64,000 bases of DNA, from contig NZ_CP051154.1 in NCBI RefSeq assembly GCF_012317045.1, positions 3,782,001-3,846,000 of the forward strand, in the 5' to 3' direction. The DNA is from Leifsonia sp. PS1209. Lineage in GTDB: Bacteria; Actinomycetota; Actinomycetes; Actinomycetales; Microbacteriaceae. Every line of letters starts with the position of its first letter. The stretch's first letter is position 1. The notes beneath the pieces are model-generated. The model searched no databases. It was not told where the DNA came from and was given only the letters and a program-made list of their open reading frames with translations. Positions 51,169-60,151 of this stretch are shown here, one piece after another. Both the position numbers and the translations under genes were made by a program.

Positions 51169-51913
51169 CCACGTCGGCCCCGGTCAGGTTGCCGAGCCGC
51201 GGGCTGGACAGCATGACGGCCAGGTCGGCCACCTCCTCAGGCCGGGTGAACCTCCCGGTCGCCATCTGGCTCTCCGCGCCCGCACGCACCGCCGCCGGGT
51301 CGATGTTCTGCGCCTTCGAGACCGTCGCCGCCACCCCGCTGTCACCGAGCCAGAGCGCCGTCTCGACCGGTCCCGGACTGATCGAGTTCACCCGGAACCC
51401 TCGCGGCCCGAGCTCCTTCGACAGCGACTTCGTCACGCTCAGCAGGGCGGCCTTCGCCGCGCTGTAGTCGAGCACCTGCGGGTCGGCGAGGATCGCGTTC
51501 TCCGACACGATGTTCAGGATGCTCCCCTGCTCGGCCAGCCGCGGAAGTGCCGACCGGCAGGCGCGCACCGCCGCGAGCAGGTTGAGCCCGATGGTCTGCG
51601 CCCACGTCTCGTCGTCGATCGACGCGAAGCCGCCCGGCCGCACGGGAGCCGACCCGACGTTGTTCACGAGCACGTCGATCTGGCCCGGGAACGCATCCAC
51701 CATCGCCGCCGGACCTGCCGGGTCGGAGAGGTCGACGCCGAAGAACGAGAACCGGTCGTCGGCGTCCACCAGCGCCGTCGTCTCGTCCGTCGCGCGGCGG
51801 GAGGCGCCGACCACCGTCGCGCCCTCCGCGAGGAACGCACGCACGATCGCCAGCCCGATCCCCCGCCCTGCGCCGGTGACGAGCACCCGCTTTCCGTCGA
51901 GTCCGAGGTCCAT
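51137..51913 (-). CDS. classical short-chain dehydrogenase/reductase
   Basis: A 258-residue SDR. VLVTGAGRGIGLAIVRAFL is the cofactor motif (TGxxxGIG), VLVNNVG the NNxG mark, NIVSENA gives the Ser and YSAAK the catalytic Tyr-Lys. ISPGPVETALW is the usual PG motif after the active site. Arg at the end of the second strand (GASRR) suggests NADP preference. Reduces or oxidises a ketone/alcohol of unknown kind. GGAAGGGC precedes the ATG. It is transcribed with the next hydrolase gene upstream, 48 bases apart. Confidence 0.9.
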   Translation of the reverse strand: MDLGLDGKRVLVTGAGRGIGLAIVRAFLAEGATVVGASRRATDETTALVDADDRFSFFGVDLSDPAGPAAMVDAFPGQIDVLVNNVGSAPVRPGGFASIDDETWAQTIGLNLLAAVRACRSALPRLAEQGSILNIVSENAILADPQVLDYSAAKAALLSVTKSLSKELGPRGFRVNSISPGPVETALWLGDSGVAATVSKAQNIDPAAVRAGAESQMATGRFTRPEEVADLAVMLSSPRLGNLTGADVVIDGGMRPTM

Positions 51914-51961
51914 GTCAGCCCTTCCTGCTCCGGATGCGCGGCCCGGCCACGTCGGCGCCGG

Positions 51962-52816
51962 TCATGACTCGACCGGCGCGAACTCCTGGACGAACTCGAG
52001 CGCGATGTCCGCGACCTCGCGCCAGCCGCTGTCGATCGTGAGCGAGTGGCCGCGGTTGGGCACCGTGGCGAGCCTGGTCACTCCCTCGTTGCGGGACTGG
52101 ATCTTGTAGCTGGCCTCGACGATCGACGCTGGCACCGTGTTGTCGCCCTCGCCCGAGATGAGCAGCAGCGGCCCGCGCTCCGGGTTCTTCGTGTCGACCT
52201 TGGTCTCGGCGAACGGGTTGAAGTTGGCCGTCGCTGCCTGGAACAGCGGCACTCCGGACGTGGGCACGTGGTACGTCTCGTACAGTTCGCGCGCTTCCGC
52301 CTCGTCGACGTGGTTGGCCCAGCCGTAGCGGAACTGCTCGAACGTGAGCGACACTGCCTTGCCGATGTTGGTCGGGTTGGTGAGCACCGGCGCCGCCGAC
52401 TTCAGCGACGAGGCGGGGAGCTGGAGCACGCCCTGGAACGGCGCGTTGTCGATCGACACCGTGGCCGCCGCGACGCCCTCCCCCGCGATCTTCTGCGCGA
52501 TCAGCCCGCCGAACGAGTGGCCGATCACCGCCGGCTCGTGCTCGAGGGCGTCGATCGCTTCGAGGTAGTGCTCTGTGACCTGCTTGACCATCTTCTTGGC
52601 GAAGACCTCGGGATCACGCCGCGCCTCCTCGACGCTGCCCGGGTCGTCCGGCCAGCCCGGCGCGATAGTGGCATAGCTCTGGTCTTCGAAGAGCGCCCGC
52701 CATTTGTCCCAGCTGCTCGACAGCAGCCACAGGCCGTGGACGAACACCACCGGTCGCCTGCCGCTCTCATTCGCTTTCGCGACTTCGTCCTGTTCCCATT
52801 GCGTCAAAGTGCCCAT
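51962..52816 (-). CDS. alpha/beta hydrolase
   Basis: A 284-residue cytoplasmic serine hydrolase. VVFVHGLWLLSSSWDKW gives the oxyanion region, AVIGHSFGG the nucleophile elbow (Ser about 99), LLLISGEGDNTVP the Asp and NRGHSLTID the His. A cap of about 60 residues sits between. Such proteins are esterases or lipases of broad type. I chose ATG at 52816, which has AGGGG about eight bases before it, over the GTG at 52822, which would overlap that site. Confidence 0.88.
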   Translation of the reverse strand: MGTLTQWEQDEVAKANESGRRPVVFVHGLWLLSSSWDKWRALFEDQSYATIAPGWPDDPGSVEEARRDPEVFAKKMVKQVTEHYLEAIDALEHEPAVIGHSFGGLIAQKIAGEGVAAATVSIDNAPFQGVLQLPASSLKSAAPVLTNPTNIGKAVSLTFEQFRYGWANHVDEAEARELYETYHVPTSGVPLFQAATANFNPFAETKVDTKNPERGPLLLISGEGDNTVPASIVEASYKIQSRNEGVTRLATVPNRGHSLTIDSGWREVADIALEFVQEFAPVES

Positions 52817-52903
52817 CGCCACACCCCTGCTCTCGGGTCAGCGCCCGACGGCGCGGACTGGTCTGAGCGTAGCGAGCGGGGAGGCCGCCGGATAGGGCCG
52901 GAA

Positions 52904-53116
52904 CTACTTCTTCTTGCGCTTCTCGTCCTGGAGCGCCGACTTCGCCCCGTGCTCCACGAGCACGGCGATGTAGTCGCGCAGCCTGGCGTTCTTGAAGGAG
53001 TCGTAGTTCTCCTCGACGAGCTTCTCGATGTGCTTGCCGGAGGCTTCCGGATACTTCTTCTTCAGACGCGTGATCACGTCGTCGATCGCTGCCCGCTCGC
53101 TCTTCTTCTCCGCCAT
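52904..53116 (-). CDS. small three-helix-bundle protein
   Basis: A 70-residue basic protein: three helices seen as SERAAIDDVITRLKKKYP, SGKHIEKLVEENYDSFKNA and RLRDYIAVLVEHGAKSAL, with a Lys-rich tail. It resembles small actinobacterial three-helix dimerisation proteins (DUF3562-like). Role not known; such proteins may bind nucleic acid or dimerise on partners. CACGCT lies six bases before the ATG and no ribosome site is seen, so leaderless initiation is possible. Confidence 0.75.
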   Translation of the reverse strand: MAEKKSERAAIDDVITRLKKKYPEASGKHIEKLVEENYDSFKNARLRDYIAVLVEHGAKSALQDEKRKKK

Positions 53117-53176
53117 GCTCGAAGCGTGCCGTGGCCAGGTGACCAAAACCTGTGAATCCCGTGGCACACTGAGCGC

Positions 53177-53686
53177 GTGTGCACCGGCGACCTCCTCCTT
53201 CGACGCGGCACAGCGGTCGACGGCCGGGCCATGCTGCGCGAGCTCGTGTCCGAGCTGGCCGCCGTGCCGGCCGACGACGTGCGCATCGCGGCGCGCTGCC
53301 CCGATTGCAGCGGCGAGCACGGGCGTCCCGTGGTGATGGCACCGGATGCGGCCACAGGGGTTCGCGTGTCCCTCGCGCACGCGGGCGATGTCACGGTGGC
53401 GGCGGCGCTGGCGGGCGGCTCGGTCGGAGTGGATGCGGAGCCCAGCACCGCGGCCGGGACCGCGACCACGGCCGCGGCCGGAGCCACCGACCTGCGCCAG
53501 TGGACGAGGATCGAGGCCGTCCTCAAGGCCGACGGCCGCGGGCTGCGGGTCGACCCGGCCGCCGTGGCCTTCGAGCACACCGGAGACCTGCTCATCGCGT
53601 CGGTCCCCGGCGATCCGCGCCGCTACGAGGTGCGGGATGCGCACCTCGGCGACGACCTGTACGTCACCGTCGCGATCGAACGGTGA
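53177..53686 (+). CDS. 4'-phosphopantetheinyl transferase-like protein (short Sfp type)
   Basis: A 169-residue protein with the order of Sfp-type motifs: ARCPDCSGEHGRPVV (about 40-54), VSLAHAGD, VGVDAEP (metal-binding Asp) and WTRIEAVLKADGRGL. Sfp enzymes load phosphopantetheine onto carrier-protein Ser; the NRPS gene 1.3 kb away has such a carrier. Glu and the later Lys of the W-xx-KEA-xxx-K motif are kept, but the first Lys is Ile, and the chain is shorter than usual, so activity should be checked. GTG start; CACACT six bases upstream may be its -10. Its end overlaps the M1 peptidase gene by 23 bases. Confidence 0.8.
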   Translation: MCTGDLLLRRGTAVDGRAMLRELVSELAAVPADDVRIAARCPDCSGEHGRPVVMAPDAATGVRVSLAHAGDVTVAAALAGGSVGVDAEPSTAAGTATTAAAGATDLRQWTRIEAVLKADGRGLRVDPAAVAFEHTGDLLIASVPGDPRRYEVRDAHLGDDLYVTVAIER

Positions 53687-55013
53687 CGCCCGTCGCGGGC
53701 AACGCGGGGAGTGGCAGGTCGTCCAGCCAGGCGTCGAAGAGCGCATCCAGGTCGGCGCCCGTCGTCTCGGCGGCGAACGAGCGGAAATCGTCGGTGGTGA
53801 CGGTCGCGAAGCGGTACGACGCGGTCCACGCGCGCAGCAGCGCGAAGAAGCGCGCGTCGCCGACCGTGAGTCGTAGCGCGTGCAGGGCGAGCGCTCCCCG
53901 CTTGTACACGCGGTCGTCGAACATGCTCGCCGCGCCCGGGTCGCTGAGCAGGATGTCCTGGGGCAGCCTCGCCAGCGCGGCGTGATACCTCCTGGCGAGG
54001 GTGTCCGCGTGCTCCTTGCCCGCCGCCTCCGACCACAGCCACTCCGCGTAGCAGGCGAAGCCCTCGTTGAGCCAGATGTGCTTCCAGGCCGCCAGGCCGA
54101 CGCTGTTGCCGAACCACTGGTGGGCGAGCTCGTGCGCGATCAGTCGCTCGGAGCCGCCCTCCCCGTCGACGTGGTTCGCGCCGAAGATCGCGGACGCCTG
54201 CGCTTCGAGCGGGATCTCGAGGTCGTCGGCGGTGACGACCACCGTGTACCGGTCGAACGGGTACGGCCCGAACGCCTCGGAGAAGTATCCGACCATGTCG
54301 GGCAGCCGCGCGAAGTCGGCGGAGAGCCGCTGCTCCAGCTCGGCCGGGTATGCGAAGCCGATCGCGGCGTCTGCGGCCTGCTGATCGGCCACCGCGTACC
54401 GGCCGATCTGCACGGTCGCGAGGTAGCTGGCGGTGGGCACGTCGCACTCGTACGTCCACGTCGCGCGCCCGGACGACACGGTCCGGTCGACCAGCTCACC
54501 CGTCGCCACCACCGTGTACGGCTGCTCGGCCGAGACCCGGATGCGGTACCTCGCCCGGTCGGACGGGTGGTCGTTGCAGGGGAACCACGTGGGCGCCCCG
54601 GACGGCTGCGCCGCCACGATGACGCCGTCGGTCAGCTCCTCCCAGCCGACCAGGCCCCAGGCACTGCGCCGCGGGGCGGGCGAGCCTGCATAGTCCACGG
54701 CGACCGTGAACGTCGCGCCGGCAGGGATCGGCTGCTCCGGTGTGACGACGAGCTTCGACGCCGCCTGCCGGAAACGGGTGCGACGGCCGCCGTCCACGGA
54801 CACCTTTCCCACCTTCAGCCGCACCAGGTCGAGGCTGAACGATGACAGCTCCTGGGTGGCCGTCGCGGTGATGACGGCCCGCGCATCGAGCCGGTTGGTG
54901 GCCACGCGGTAGCGCAGGTCGAGATCGTAGGCGTCGACGCCGTATCCACCGTTGCCGGAGTGCGGGAGGTAGTCGTCGCCGACGCCGCGGGAACCCGCGG
55001 ACGCCGAGGTCAT
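53664..55013 (-). CDS. M1-family zinc aminopeptidase
   Basis: A 449-residue gluzincin. HELAHQWFG (about 291) is the HExxH zinc site and NEGFACYAE supplies the third ligand Glu 18 residues later. The usual GxMEN exopeptidase motif is replaced by LEAQASAIF. The N-terminal beta-sandwich domain (about 15-190) is present, but the long C-terminal helical domain of classic M1 enzymes is mostly absent. No signal peptide. The ATG overlaps the stop of the NRPS gene (ATGA), so it is made with the synthetase; a role in trimming or degrading its product, or in immunity, is a fair inference. Confidence 0.9.
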   Translation of the reverse strand: MTSASAGSRGVGDDYLPHSGNGGYGVDAYDLDLRYRVATNRLDARAVITATATQELSSFSLDLVRLKVGKVSVDGGRRTRFRQAASKLVVTPEQPIPAGATFTVAVDYAGSPAPRRSAWGLVGWEELTDGVIVAAQPSGAPTWFPCNDHPSDRARYRIRVSAEQPYTVVATGELVDRTVSSGRATWTYECDVPTASYLATVQIGRYAVADQQAADAAIGFAYPAELEQRLSADFARLPDMVGYFSEAFGPYPFDRYTVVVTADDLEIPLEAQASAIFGANHVDGEGGSERLIAHELAHQWFGNSVGLAAWKHIWLNEGFACYAEWLWSEAAGKEHADTLARRYHAALARLPQDILLSDPGAASMFDDRVYKRGALALHALRLTVGDARFFALLRAWTASYRFATVTTDDFRSFAAETTGADLDALFDAWLDDLPLPALPATGVTVRSRR

Positions 55014-58000
55014 GAGACCGTCGCGTGGTAGTCGGCGACCTTGACCTCGCGCCACGGCCCGATCGGGTTGCCGCTCCACCTGCTGCGGTCGGGGACGAGC
55101 TCCCCGCGCATCACGAGCGACGCCGGTCCGACCGTCGCGTGCGCCCCGATCCTGGCGGCGGGGAGGATGACGCTGTGCGGCCCGAGAGTGCCGCCGGTCT
55201 CCAAAGTCACCGTGTCCATGCTCATGATTCGATCATGGAACAGGTGCGTTTGCACGACGCAGCCGCGATTCACAGTGGATGCGTCGCCCAGCCTCACCAG
55301 GTCGGCCTCCGGCAGCCAGTAGCTCTCGCACCACACCCCGCGCCCGATCCGCGCGCCGAGGCTGCGCAGCCACCACACCAGGGCAGGCGTGCCGGAGGCG
55401 GCCTGGGCGAACCACGGCGCCGCCACCATCTCGACGAACGCGTCGGACACCTCGCTGCGCCACACGAACGACGACCACAGCGGATGCTCCGCCACCCGGA
55501 TGCGCTGCACCAGTGCCCACTTCGCCACCGTGCTCACCGCCGCGGCGACCGCTCCGAACGCGAGCATCACCACGCCGCTGAGCAGCACGGCCGCCCACGG
55601 CCCCCAGGCTTCGGCGAGCGCCGTCAGCGTGAACAGCACGCCGAGCCCGATGGCGCAGGTGACGAACACGGGCACGATCCGGCACAGCTCCCAGAGCGCG
55701 CGGGCCACGCGGAGTCCCGCCGATGGGCTGTACGTGCGGCTGAGGTCGCCGCTCGCCGCGCTGCGCCGGAGTCGCACCGGGGGCGAGCCGAGCCACGACG
55801 ATCCCGGCTTGGACTTGCGCGGTGCGGCGGACAGCACGGCGACGAGCCCGTCCTTCGGCACGCGGTGCCCGGGCGCCGCCATGCCGGAGTTGCCGAGGAA
55901 GGCGCGCGCTCCGATGTCGGAGCGGGCCACCCTGACCCGCCCGCCGCCCAGTTCGTACGACGCGACCAGAGTGTCGTCCGCGAGGAAGGCGCCGTCCCTC
56001 ACCCGTGTCATCGCCGGGATGAGGAGCACCGTGGACGCCTCGACGTCCCTGCCGATGTCCGCCCCGAGCATCCGGAGCCAGACGGGGGTGAACAGGGAGG
56101 CGTAGAGCGGGAACAGCAAGGTGCGGGCGAGGTCGAGCACGCGCTCGGTCGCCCAGACCCCCCAGCCGACCGAGCTGCGCACCGGGTAGATGCCCTCGCG
56201 GAGCCCGAGGCCGAGCAGCCGCACGATCACGACCACGAGCCCGGCGAGCACGAACCCGGAGACCAGAGTGGCGGGAATGAGGGCCGCTGCGGCGCGCAGC
56301 GCAGCCTCGCCGATGGACGCCGACCCCGCCATCCCGAACGCGACGATCACGCCGCCGGCCGCGAACGCGACGATCGGCAGCAGCGCAACGACCACGCCGC
56401 CGACGGCGTATGCGGCCAGCCAGCGTTTGCGCAGCGGGGGCCGCTCCTCGTCCCACCACGGCTCGCTCGGGCCCACCCGCACCGCGGGGGATCCGGCCCA
56501 GCGCTCGCCCGACCGCACGCGGCCGAAGACCGACGAGCCCGGATCGATCTGCGCGTTCTTGCCGATGCGCGTTCCCGGCAGCAGGGTGCTCCGCGCGCCG
56601 ACGGTGCTGTTCGCGCCGATCCGCACGGCGCCGATGCGCAGCAGGTCGCCGTCGATCCAGTATCCGGAGAGGTCCACCTCCGGTTCGATGGCCGCGCCGT
56701 CGCCGATCCGGAGCATCCCGGTGACCGGCGGCAGTGCGTGCAGGTCGACGTTCGGCCCGATGCGGGCGCCGAGCGCCCGGGCGTAATAGGAGATCCAGGG
56801 CGCTCCGGCGAGGCTGACCGCGCCCACCTGGTGGGCCACCTGCTCGGCGAGCCACAACCGCAAGTGCACGCCGCCGCCGCGCGGGTAGTCGCCGGCGCGC
56901 ACCCCGGAGAGCAGCAGCCTGGCGCAGACGACCGAGATGGCCATCCGGCCGAACGGCGTCGCGAACACGAGCAGGCCGACGATCAGCAGCCAGGCCGGCG
57001 TCGCCGGCAGGAAGCCGAAGCCGTCGAAGAGCCGCAGGATCGCGGACGCCGTGAGGGCGTAGAGCAGCCAGCGCACACCGCTGAGGACGAACAGCGGCAC
57101 CCCGAGCACGGTCTGCAACCACTGCATCCTGGCCGGGGTGGGCGGCACGGCGTGGGTGGATGCCGTCGCCTCGCGTGCACCGGATGCGCGGGAGGCGAGC
57201 TCGGCCGCCATCGCCCCGAGCCGGGGATGCGCGTAGATGTCGGCCACCGTGAACTCCGGATCGCGCTGCCGGATGCGCGTGACCAGCTGCGCGGCGGAGA
57301 GCGAGCCGCCGCCGAGGTCGAAGAAGTTGTCTCCGTCGCCGGAGACGGGGAGGCCGAGCACCGCCTGCCAGTCGGCGGCGAGGGCGCTGAGCACCGGGTC
57401 GGCGTCGAGGCCGGTGTCGGCGTCCGGGCCGTCGCCAGTGCTACCCCCTGCGCCGCTGCCGGAAGCGCTGCGTGCCTGACCGGCAGGGAGCGGCCACGGC
57501 AACGCGGCTTTGTCCACCTTGCCGGACGTACGGGTCGGCAGCTCGCCGAGCACCGCGAGCAGGGGGACGAGCGCGGCGGGAAGCTCCTCGCGCAGCCGGG
57601 CGAGGGCGGCCGCCCTGTCGAACGCGCCGGGATCCACGGCGGACACGTAGCCGACGAGCACCTGGTTGCCCGACTCCGTCGTCCGCACGGCGACCGCGGC
57701 GGCGGAGACGCCGGGCAACTGCTGCAGTGCGGACTCGATCTCTCCCAGCTCGATGCGCCGGCCGCCGACCTTCACCTGGTCGTCCGCCCTGCCCTGGAAC
57801 AGCAGGCCGGCCGGGTCGAAGCGAACGAGGTCGCCGCTGCGGTACGCCCGCTCCCAGCCGAGCGTCGGCAACGGAGCGTACTTCTCCGCATCCTTCGCCG
57901 GGTCGAGGTAGCGGGCCAGCCCGACGCCGCCGATGATCAGCTCGCCCACCTCGCCGTCGCCCACCGGCATCCCGTCGGCGTCGACCACCGCCAGGTCCCA

Positions 58001-59032
58001 GCCGTCGAGCGGCAGACCGATCCGCACCGGCTCACCCGGCCGCAGGAGGGAACCGCAGGCCACCACCGTCGCCTCGGTCGGGCCGTAGGTGTTCCAGACC
58101 TCCCGCCCGTCGACGGCGAGCCTGTCCACCAGCTCCGGCGGGCACGCCTCCCCGCCGAAGATCAGCAGCCGCACGTTCTCCAGCGACTCGGCGGGCCACA
58201 GCGCGGCGAGCGTCGGCACCGTCGACACGATGGTGATGCCGCGCGTGGTCAGCCACGGACCGAGATCCATCCCGCTGCGCACCAGCGACCGCGGAGCGGG
58301 CACGAGGCACGCACCGTGCCGCCAGGCCAGCCACATCTCCTCGCACGACGCGTCGAACGCGACGGACAGCCCGGCGAGCACCCGGTCGCTCTGACCGATC
58401 GGCTCGTCCTGCAGAAACAGCCTGGCCTCCGCATCCACGAACGCCGCGGCGGACCGGTGGCTGACGGCGACGCCCTTCGGCGTGCCGGTGGAGCCGGACG
58501 TGAAGATGATCCAGGCGTCGTCGTCGGGGGTCGGCGCGGAGATGATCGGGGTGGTGGCGGTGCTGGGATGCGCCGGGGCGCCCTCGAAGAGCTGCGACGA
58601 CGCATCCACCGGCACAGCGTCGAGCGCATCGGCCGGGTCGGTGGGCAGGTACTCGGCGTCACCGGTGATGATGCCGCGCACGGCCGCCTCGCCGAAGACC
58701 AGCTCCGCCCGCTCCTCCGGGTCGTCCGCATCCACGGGAACGTACGCGGCCCCCGCGGCGATCACGGCGAGGATCGAGATGTACAGCTCGCGCGTTCCCG
58801 ACGCCAGGCGGATGCCCACCCTGTCGCCGCGCCGCACCCCGGCCAGCGTCAGCCGAGCGGCCACCCGCACGACCGCCGCCATCAGCTCGCGGTAGCTGAG
58901 CGCGCCGCGCCCGTCCTCCAGGGCGGACGCATCCGGATGCGCGGCCGCTGTGGCGCGCAGCACATCCAGCAGCGTGCGTGGCTCAGCGGCGAACGCGCCG
59001 CGGTCCAGGATGCCCGTGCGAGCTTCGGTCAC
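55010..59032 (-). CDS. Pls/PosA-type single-module NRPS (poly-amino-acid synthetase architecture)
   Basis: A 1340-residue protein with the layout of epsilon-poly-L-lysine synthetase (about 1319 residues): adenylation domain (about 20-510; A3 IIFTSGSTGTPKG, A5 NTYGPTEAT, A7 YRSGDLVRF, A10 TSGKVDKAALPW), carrier domain with DLGGGSL (Ser about 576), then about six membrane segments interleaved with three left-handed-beta-helix-rich tandem domains (IGANSTVGARSTLLPGTRIG in the first, IGAHATVGPASLV in the last). In Pls these C-terminal domains join monomers into an isopeptide chain without a thioesterase. The amino acid cannot be read with confidence; FDASCEE puts a Glu near the usual position 239. 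GTG start with GGAG; coupled to the M1 peptidase gene. Confidence 0.9.
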   Translation of the reverse strand: MTEARTGILDRGAFAAEPRTLLDVLRATAAAHPDASALEDGRGALSYRELMAAVVRVAARLTLAGVRRGDRVGIRLASGTRELYISILAVIAAGAAYVPVDADDPEERAELVFGEAAVRGIITGDAEYLPTDPADALDAVPVDASSQLFEGAPAHPSTATTPIISAPTPDDDAWIIFTSGSTGTPKGVAVSHRSAAAFVDAEARLFLQDEPIGQSDRVLAGLSVAFDASCEEMWLAWRHGACLVPAPRSLVRSGMDLGPWLTTRGITIVSTVPTLAALWPAESLENVRLLIFGGEACPPELVDRLAVDGREVWNTYGPTEATVVACGSLLRPGEPVRIGLPLDGWDLAVVDADGMPVGDGEVGELIIGGVGLARYLDPAKDAEKYAPLPTLGWERAYRSGDLVRFDPAGLLFQGRADDQVKVGGRRIELGEIESALQQLPGVSAAAVAVRTTESGNQVLVGYVSAVDPGAFDRAAALARLREELPAALVPLLAVLGELPTRTSGKVDKAALPWPLPAGQARSASGSGAGGSTGDGPDADTGLDADPVLSALAADWQAVLGLPVSGDGDNFFDLGGGSLSAAQLVTRIRQRDPEFTVADIYAHPRLGAMAAELASRASGAREATASTHAVPPTPARMQWLQTVLGVPLFVLSGVRWLLYALTASAILRLFDGFGFLPATPAWLLIVGLLVFATPFGRMAISVVCARLLLSGVRAGDYPRGGGVHLRLWLAEQVAHQVGAVSLAGAPWISYYARALGARIGPNVDLHALPPVTGMLRIGDGAAIEPEVDLSGYWIDGDLLRIGAVRIGANSTVGARSTLLPGTRIGKNAQIDPGSSVFGRVRSGERWAGSPAVRVGPSEPWWDEERPPLRKRWLAAYAVGGVVVALLPIVAFAAGGVIVAFGMAGSASIGEAALRAAAALIPATLVSGFVLAGLVVVIVRLLGLGLREGIYPVRSSVGWGVWATERVLDLARTLLFPLYASLFTPVWLRMLGADIGRDVEASTVLLIPAMTRVRDGAFLADDTLVASYELGGGRVRVARSDIGARAFLGNSGMAAPGHRVPKDGLVAVLSAAPRKSKPGSSWLGSPPVRLRRSAASGDLSRTYSPSAGLRVARALWELCRIVPVFVTCAIGLGVLFTLTALAEAWGPWAAVLLSGVVMLAFGAVAAAVSTVAKWALVQRIRVAEHPLWSSFVWRSEVSDAFVEMVAAPWFAQAASGTPALVWWLRSLGARIGRGVWCESYWLPEADLVRLGDASTVNRGCVVQTHLFHDRIMSMDTVTLETGGTLGPHSVILPAARIGAHATVGPASLVMRGELVPDRSRWSGNPIGPWREVKVADYHATVS

Positions 59033-59076
59033 GTGTCACTCCATCCGAACGGCGAGGAAACGAACCTATGGGGCCA

Positions 59077-59107
59077 CAGTAGCCAGCAGGTGAACGACCG
59101 GCTACTG
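59077..59107. promoter_or_regulatory. inverted repeat upstream of the NRPS gene
   Basis: CAGTAGCC at 59077-59084 and GGCTACTG at 59100-59107, perfect 8-base arms with a 15-base spacer, 45-75 bases before the NRPS start. A candidate operator for an unknown regulator; it could also form a weak hairpin at the end of the upstream gene. Confidence 0.45.
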
Positions 59108-59145
59108 CGACCCGCCCGACGCGTGGGTGCGGTGGCGCGCTGCGG

Positions 59146-59745
59146 TCAACTTGTGGCGGACAGAGCCTCCACGAGACGCGCCTTGGTCATCGACGAATAG
59201 CCGACGACACTGCGGCTGCGCGCTCTGCGTCGGAGTTCGACGACGGTGAGTTCGGCCAGCACCTCGCTGGCGGGGACTGGGGTGACGGCGGTGGAGGAGG
59301 AAGAGGAAGAGGTGGTGCGCTTCGCGGGGGTGGGGCGCTTGGCGGGAGACTTCGGGGCAGTGGCTTTCGCGGGAGTGGCTTTGGGAGCGCTGGCTTTCGG
59401 CGCTGTGACCTTCGGGGCGGCGACCGTCCGCCCGGTGGCTTTTGGCGCGGTGGCTTTGGTTGCCGCCTTGGTCGCGGCTGGCTTCGCCGCCTTCCCCGCG
59501 TCCTTCTTCCCGCTCGTCTTCGTCACGGGCGTCTTCGCAGGGGGCGTCTTCGCGGCGGGCTTCTTCGCGGCGGGCTTCCCCGCCGACTTCTTACGCAGCC
59601 GGTCGAACTCGCTTGCGAGTTCTTCGACTTTCTTCCTGGCCTTCTTGTCGACCTTCTTCGCCGCGCGTTTCGCGTCGGCGAGCGCCTCTTCCGCCTTCGC
59701 GAAGGCGTCGGCGGCGGACTTCTGGAGCTTGGACTGTTTCGGCAT
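59146..59745 (-). CDS. lysine/alanine-rich histone-like protein with SAP-type C-terminal motif
   Basis: A 199-residue basic protein. Residues 1-50 form a charged helix (KLQKSAADAFAKAEEALADAKRA), about 55-150 are a Lys-Ala-Pro-Thr-rich tail with repeats of the kind AAKPAATKA and TAPKA, like histone H1 or the HU tails of Actinobacteria, then a Ser run and a C-terminal segment LTVVELRRRARSRSVVGYSSMTKARLVEAL that resembles a SAP/Rho-N fold, which binds nucleic acid. It probably coats or organises DNA or RNA. GGAGG precedes the ATG. It lies 113 bases upstream of the NRPS gene on the same strand. Confidence 0.82.
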   Translation of the reverse strand: MPKQSKLQKSAADAFAKAEEALADAKRAAKKVDKKARKKVEELASEFDRLRKKSAGKPAAKKPAAKTPPAKTPVTKTSGKKDAGKAAKPAATKAATKATAPKATGRTVAAPKVTAPKASAPKATPAKATAPKSPAKRPTPAKRTTSSSSSSTAVTPVPASEVLAELTVVELRRRARSRSVVGYSSMTKARLVEALSATS

Positions 59746-59886
59746 TGCGGGCCTCCTCGGCGGATTTCCTGCGCGGCACGGCCAGTTTTGCACCATCCGG
59801 TCGCGCCGTCGACGAAATGTCGCCGGTTCTTTGCCTGTTGGTCACACTCCGCGCGTAGCGTGCGGTCCACCGACCAGGAGGTGGAC

Positions 59887-60102
59887 ATGACATATACCGA
59901 AGCTTTCGACGTGGTGGATGCCGGCGAAGGGCGCTGGGACATCCAACTCCGCGAGACCCTGCTCGTCGCAGGGCAGGTGTGGCGCACGGCCGCCGGTTTC
60001 CTGCTCTGGGACTGGGCGGACCGCCAGCTCGGCACCTTCCCCAGCCTCGCCGAAGCGCTCCGCACGCTCTGGGCGACGCAGTCCCGCGAGCGCCTCGTCT
60101 AG
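59887..60102 (+). CDS. 71-residue hypothetical protein
   Basis: A small soluble acidic protein, MTYTEAFDVVDAGEGRWDIQL then VWRTAAGFLLWDWADRQLGTF and SLAEALRTLW. Two beta-strand-rich stretches and a helix; not a family I know. A strong AGGAGG lies seven bases before the ATG, and TAGCGT at 59859-59864 could be its -10, so it is likely expressed well. Divergent from the lysine-rich protein gene. Confidence 0.72.
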   Translation: MTYTEAFDVVDAGEGRWDIQLRETLLVAGQVWRTAAGFLLWDWADRQLGTFPSLAEALRTLWATQSRERLV

Positions 60103-60151
60103 CGGCGCGTCCGCCGCGCCAGCGCAGCCACCGCACCGCCGCGCGCGTCTC

